Source of the DNA: Lachnospiraceae bacterium
Lineage (GTDB): Bacteria > Bacillota > Clostridia > Lachnospirales > Lachnospiraceae
Direction of reading: 5' to 3'
DNA length: 64,000 nucleotides
NCBI GenBank assembly: GCA_021772075.1
Contig: JAETNQ010000001.1
Coordinates: 62,001 to 126,000 of the forward strand
A model generated the notes under the pieces. That model searched no databases. It saw nothing but the letters and a program-made list of their open reading frames with translations, and was not told the origin of the DNA. A program made the translations under genes and the position numbers. Shown here in pieces: positions 61,134 through 64,000 of the stretch (position 1 is the stretch's first letter; the number at the start of each line of letters is the position of its first letter).

Positions 61134-61592
61134 ATGGAAATCATAGCATATGAAATGAAATATGTAAAAGATGATATTGAGAAAAATAATATCCTATGTA
61201 TTCCTTTTGAGAAAAAGTATTTCCAACAATATATGAAAATATATAATGCTTGTTTTTATGAAATGCGAAAAGCCCTTGATATCGAGCCATATAATTTTTT
61301 GAACGATTACGAACAGATTAGTGAAAAAAGTAAGGATATTTTCTTGTTTGTATGTGAAGAAGAAATTATTGGTTCTGTCGCATGTTATGGAAGTGAAATA
61401 GATGATTTGATAGTCAATAAGAAATTTCAAAATAAAGGATATGGAAAACAACTTTTATTATGGGGAATGAACTATATTCGTCAAAGTAGTAATGAGCCTA
61501 TTTCGTTACATGTTGCTAAATGGAATGAAAAAGCTTTAATGTTATACGAAAAAGTTGGATTTAATATTACAAATACCGAGATTGTACGCTAA
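61134..61592 (+). CDS. GNAT-family N-acetyltransferase
   Basis: 152 residues from ATG 61134 (GAGAGGGAA upstream). EIIGSVACYGSEIDDLIVNKKFQNKGYGKQLLLWGMNYI includes the acetyl-CoA-binding Q-x-x-G-x-G/A pattern (QNKGYG), and SLHVAKWNEKALMLYEKVGF the last motif. Substrate unknown. Strikingly AT-rich compared with neighbours, which suggests recent acquisition. Confidence 0.88.
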   Translation: MEIIAYEMKYVKDDIEKNNILCIPFEKKYFQQYMKIYNACFYEMRKALDIEPYNFLNDYEQISEKSKDIFLFVCEEEIIGSVACYGSEIDDLIVNKKFQNKGYGKQLLLWGMNYIRQSSNEPISLHVAKWNEKALMLYEKVGFNITNTEIVR

Positions 61593-61620
61593 ATTCCAGT
61601 TGTCTATTGCAATACCTAAG

Positions 61621-61649
61621 AGAGATAAGTTAATGCTTATCTCTTTTTT
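61621..61649 (+). terminator. Terminator of the acetyltransferase gene
   Basis: AGAGATAAG-TTAATG-CTTATCTCT perfect 9-bp stem with T6. Confidence 0.88.
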
Positions 61650-61679
61650 AAACCCACATTTAGACACAACCGCTTGCAC

Positions 61680-61716
61680 AAAAAAAGGGCATGTCAGATT
61701 GCTCTAACATACCCTT
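61680..61716 (-). terminator. Terminator of the rubrerythrin gene
   Basis: On the minus strand AAGGGTATGT pairs with ACATGCCCTT (one mismatch), followed by a T-run. Confidence 0.75.
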
Positions 61717-61752
61717 AAACCCTCAAAAACATTGATTTTACGGCATTTCTAA

Positions 61753-62292
61753 TTAACCAAAGTACCTCTTTAATAACCCTTCAAATGCCTTGCCATGCCT
61801 TGCCTCATCCCTTGCCATCTCATGAACGGTATCATGGATAGCGTCCAAGTTAGCTGCTTTCGCACGTTTTGCGAGATCGAATTTGCCGGCGGTAGCGCCG
61901 TTTTCTGCTTCTACTCTCATTTCAAGGTTTTTCTTTGTGGAGTCGGTTACTACTTCGCCTAACAATTCAGCAAATTTTGCAGCATGTTCTGCTTCTTCCC
62001 ATGCAGCTTTTTCCCAGTAAAGGCCGATTTCAGGGTAGCCTTCCCTGTGGGCAACCCTTGCCATTGCAAGGTACATGCCAACTTCGGAGCATTCGCCGTT
62101 GAAGTTAGCCCTTAAGTCGGCAACGATATCTTCGCTTACGCCCTGGGCAACGCCTACTACGTGTTCTGCAGCCCATGTCCTGTCTTCGCCCTGCTGTGTG
62201 AATTTCTCAGCGGGAGCATTGCAAACGGGGCATTTTTCCGGTGCGGAATCCCCTTCGTGAACGTATCCACATACCTGACATACAAATTTCAT
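61753..62292 (-). CDS. rbr: Reverse rubrerythrin
   Basis: 179 residues. Unlike classical rubrerythrin the rubredoxin-like domain is N-terminal ([22 protein letters not shown]), followed by the four-helix diiron domain with paired motifs [10 protein letters not shown] / [10 protein letters not shown] / [10 protein letters not shown] / DEARHGKAF. It reduces hydrogen peroxide in anaerobes using electrons from rubredoxin-type carriers. It lies 33 bp downstream of the PerR-like gene and is probably cotranscribed. Confidence 0.95.
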   Translation of the reverse strand: MKFVCQVCGYVHEGDSAPEKCPVCNAPAEKFTQQGEDRTWAAEHVVGVAQGVSEDIVADLRANFNGECSEVGMYLAMARVAHREGYPEIGLYWEKAAWEEAEHAAKFAELLGEVVTDSTKKNLEMRVEAENGATAGKFDLAKRAKAANLDAIHDTVHEMARDEARHGKAFEGLLKRYFG

Positions 62293-62325
62293 AATTCAAA
62301 TCTCCTTTTCTTAAATTAAACTTTA

Positions 62326-62718
62326 TTATGACTGCAATAAATTGCAGCAGTTCTCGCATAAACCGAAAAAGTAGGCGGAATAACTGTCAATTCGCCCGTT
62401 GAAATCTTTTTCAGCAGTTTCCTGTATATAATCAATGTTCTCCATTTTTAAATCAATAATACGTCCGCAATGAGAACAAATAAAATGATGGTGCGGGGAT
62501 GTGTCGGCATCAAAATGATCCACGCCGTCACCTACACGGAGCCTTCTGATTTCTCCTATTTCAGAAAGCAGGGTGAGATTGCGATATACGGTTCCGAGAC
62601 TGATATTCGGATATTCCTGCCGGACATTCATATATACAATATCAGCCGTAGGATGATCTTTTCTGGTACAGAGAAAATCTTTGATGACTTCCCGCTGCCG
62701 GCTGTACTTTAAGGCCAT
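62326..62718 (-). CDS. perR: PerR-like Fur-family regulator
   Basis: 130 residues. Winged-helix domain (YSRQREVIKDFLCTRKDHPTADIVYMNVRQEYPNISLGTVYRNL) and metal-binding domain with HFDADTSPHHHFIC, structural-zinc pairs CSHC and CENC. Asp in HFDAD and the rubrerythrin neighbour favour a peroxide sensor (PerR) over an iron sensor. A palindrome fitting a PerR box lies at its promoter. Confidence 0.87.
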   Translation of the reverse strand: MALKYSRQREVIKDFLCTRKDHPTADIVYMNVRQEYPNISLGTVYRNLTLLSEIGEIRRLRVGDGVDHFDADTSPHHHFICSHCGRIIDLKMENIDYIQETAEKDFNGRIDSYSAYFFGLCENCCNLLQS

Positions 62719-62735
62719 ATTAACCCTCCTGTATA

Positions 62736-62787
62736 AAATCAGTAATCATTATCGATTTTATTATAACAAAAAAAGACCCGATGTCAA
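62736..62787 (-). promoter_or_regulatory. perR-rbr promoter with palindromic PerR-type box
   Basis: Minus strand: TTGACA (62787-62782), 16-nt spacer, TATAAT (62765-62760), then a 23-bp palindrome whose half is AAATCNNTAAT around a central G (62758-62736). The core TAATNATTA is the PerR/Fur box core. Position overlapping the transcription start suits autorepression. Confidence 0.7.
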
Positions 62788-62912
62788 TAGCATTTTACAA
62801 AGTTTTAATAAGTTTCTTTTGCTCTTTTTATAATCTAAAGCTACAACCTATGGTATAATAAGAAAGCGCACTTATGTGCCGGAAAATGAAAAAGGTTACA
62901 GAGGAAAAGCGG

Positions 62913-64000
62913 ATGAAATTTAAAACAAGGCTGCTGATTACATTTCTGACGATTGTGCTTCTGCCGCTTCTGCTTACTATGATAGCGTTTATGAGTATCG
63001 GAGGATATCTGATGAACGCGCAGAGGGAATTCGGCCTGGTTAATATGGATTACACAATGATGTCGGAACCGGCACAGACTTTTGAGAAGATATCTGAAGA
63101 AATTTTCAGGAAAGTGGAAGAGCAGATCGCTGAAGATGCGGCATTTATGGAAGATAAGGAGTATTTAGCCGGGCTGAACGGCGAAATAAAGGATAAGGCT
63201 TCTTATATCCTGGTAAGGAAAGGGAATGATATTTATTATACGGGGAATGAAGCGGCGGCAGGCAAGATTTTTGATCTTTTGCCGGGATATGGCTATGCGA
63301 ATGCGGGCGGAGATTCCGGTTATTATTATAATAGCATGTCGAAGCTTGTAAAGCAGCTTGATTTCCGGTTTTCGGATGGGGATGAGGGAAGCTTTTTTAT
63401 CATTACCCGGATCAATTCACTGATTTCCAAGCAGCTGCTGATCGATATGGTGATTGCCATTGTAGTCATATTGGTTTTTACAAGCCTTATGCTGACCCAA
63501 TGGATACAGAGGGGGGTATTCCTGCCGGTGAATGAGCTGAATACGGCGATGAAAAATATTGCCGACGGCAATCTGGAATATATGCTGAATACCGAAAGCA
63601 AAGGAGAGATCGGGGAGCTTTATAAAAATTATGAAGAGATGCGCCTCCGGCTAAAGGAATCCACGGACGAGAAATTTGAACATGAAAAGCAAAACAGAGA
63701 ATTGATCAGCAATATTTCCCATGATTTAAAAACGCCGATCACAGCCATTAAAGGGTATGTGGAAGGGATTATGGACGGCGTGGCCGATACGCCGGAAAAA
63801 ATGGATAAATACATTAAAACGATATATAATAAAGCGAACGATATGGATCGGCTGATCAACGAACTGACGATTTATTCGGGCATCGATTCTAACAGGATTC
63901 CTTATCATTTCCACCGGTTGAATGTGGCGGATTATTTTGGGGACTGCGTGGAGGAGGTCGGACTGGATCTGGAATCGAAAAATATCGAGCTGAATTATTC
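62913..64000 (+). CDS. Sensor histidine kinase (3' end outside window)
   Basis: Open from ATG 62913 (GAGGAAAAGCGG upstream) to the window end, at least 362 residues. A first transmembrane segment (LLITFLTIVLLPLLLTMIAFMSI), an extracellular sensor of about 130 residues, a second segment (MVIAIVVILVFTSLMLTQWI), HAMP (VFLPVNELNTAMKNIADGNLEYML), and the phospho-acceptor helix ISHDLKTPITAIKGYVEG. The ATPase domain is cut off. A TATAAT at about 62856 may be its -10. Confidence 0.92.
   Translation, partial: MKFKTRLLITFLTIVLLPLLLTMIAFMSIGGYLMNAQREFGLVNMDYTMMSEPAQTFEKISEEIFRKVEEQIAEDAAFMEDKEYLAGLNGEIKDKASYILVRKGNDIYYTGNEAAAGKIFDLLPGYGYANAGGDSGYYYNSMSKLVKQLDFRFSDGDEGSFFIITRINSLISKQLLIDMVIAIVVILVFTSLMLTQWIQRGVFLPVNELNTAMKNIADGNLEYMLNTESKGEIGELYKNYEEMRLRLKESTDEKFEHEKQNRELISNISHDLKTPITAIKGYVEGIMDGVADTPEKMDKYIKTIYNKANDMDRLINELTIYSGIDSNRIPYHFHRLNVADYFGDCVEEVGLDLESKNIELNY

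Overview
The window looks like a chromosomal segment of a low-to-mid GC anaerobic Firmicute, most likely a Lachnospiraceae-type Clostridium relative. The reasons are strong AGGAGG ribosome sites, PTS beta-glucoside genes under LicT, rubredoxin, reverse rubrerythrin, a PerR-like Fur protein, and the style of the prophage. The species is an inference and was not determined. About 41.4 kb of the 64 kb is one intact-looking siphovirus prophage.

Left host arm (1-7803): a TSCPD protein, a membrane protein, then a beta-glucoside module. That module is an antiterminator licT preceded by its own RAT/terminator, a PTS EIIBCA transporter and a 6-phospho-beta-glucosidase. Glucose-6-phosphate isomerase follows. 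Next comes the first three quarters of an ABC-transporter ATPase gene, cut at its Walker B motif.

Prophage (about 7804-49182): a large serine recombinase sits at the left end. The att sites can be reconstructed: attP is a 42-bp near-perfect inverted repeat with central AC, and attB contains CCG-AC-CGG. The immunity region has an Ltp-like membrane protein, two XRE regulators, a promoter with GYGTCTWTAAGAYGC operators, and a pair of 20-bp palindromes. The early region holds small proteins, a PAPS-reductase-like PP-loop protein, a radical SAM protein, a cytosine methyltransferase interrupted at an A7 tract, a HUH-type Rep, a VRR-NUC nuclease, ParA, and a ParB-DUF3850 protein. The late region is a standard HK97-like morphogenesis order: HNH, TerS, TerL, portal, ClpP protease, capsid, connectors, tail, tape measure, Dit, Tal, BppU. 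It ends with lysis genes (LLH holin and a GH24 endolysin) and a strong terminator before attR.

The most notable system is a diversity-generating retroelement (DGR) at the distal end of the tail genes (42606-45521). It has a tail-tip target gene whose last 113 bp (VR) match a downstream 113-bp template (TR). There are 14 differences, and every one lies at a TR adenine. A DGR-type reverse transcriptase follows (LGFYTSQ and YMDD motifs). The spacing, three successive hairpins with 4-nt loops after VR, complementary flanks around TR, and a palindrome shared with the immunity region suggest how the system is targeted and regulated. No avd gene is visible.

Right host arm (49183-64000): the missing 3' end of the ABC ATPase, its FtsX-type permease and a response regulator/histidine kinase pair, together resembling an antimicrobial-peptide sensing and export module. 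Phage excision would rebuild the ATPase precisely. Then follow a HipA-like remnant, an HPr-like protein, a 2-hydroxyacid dehydrogenase, a secreted protein, rubredoxin, a CotH / DUF4956 / VTC-domain cluster, an XRE regulator, a BrnT/BrnA-type toxin-antitoxin pair, a GNAT acetyltransferase, rubrerythrin with a PerR-like regulator, and a histidine kinase that runs off the window.
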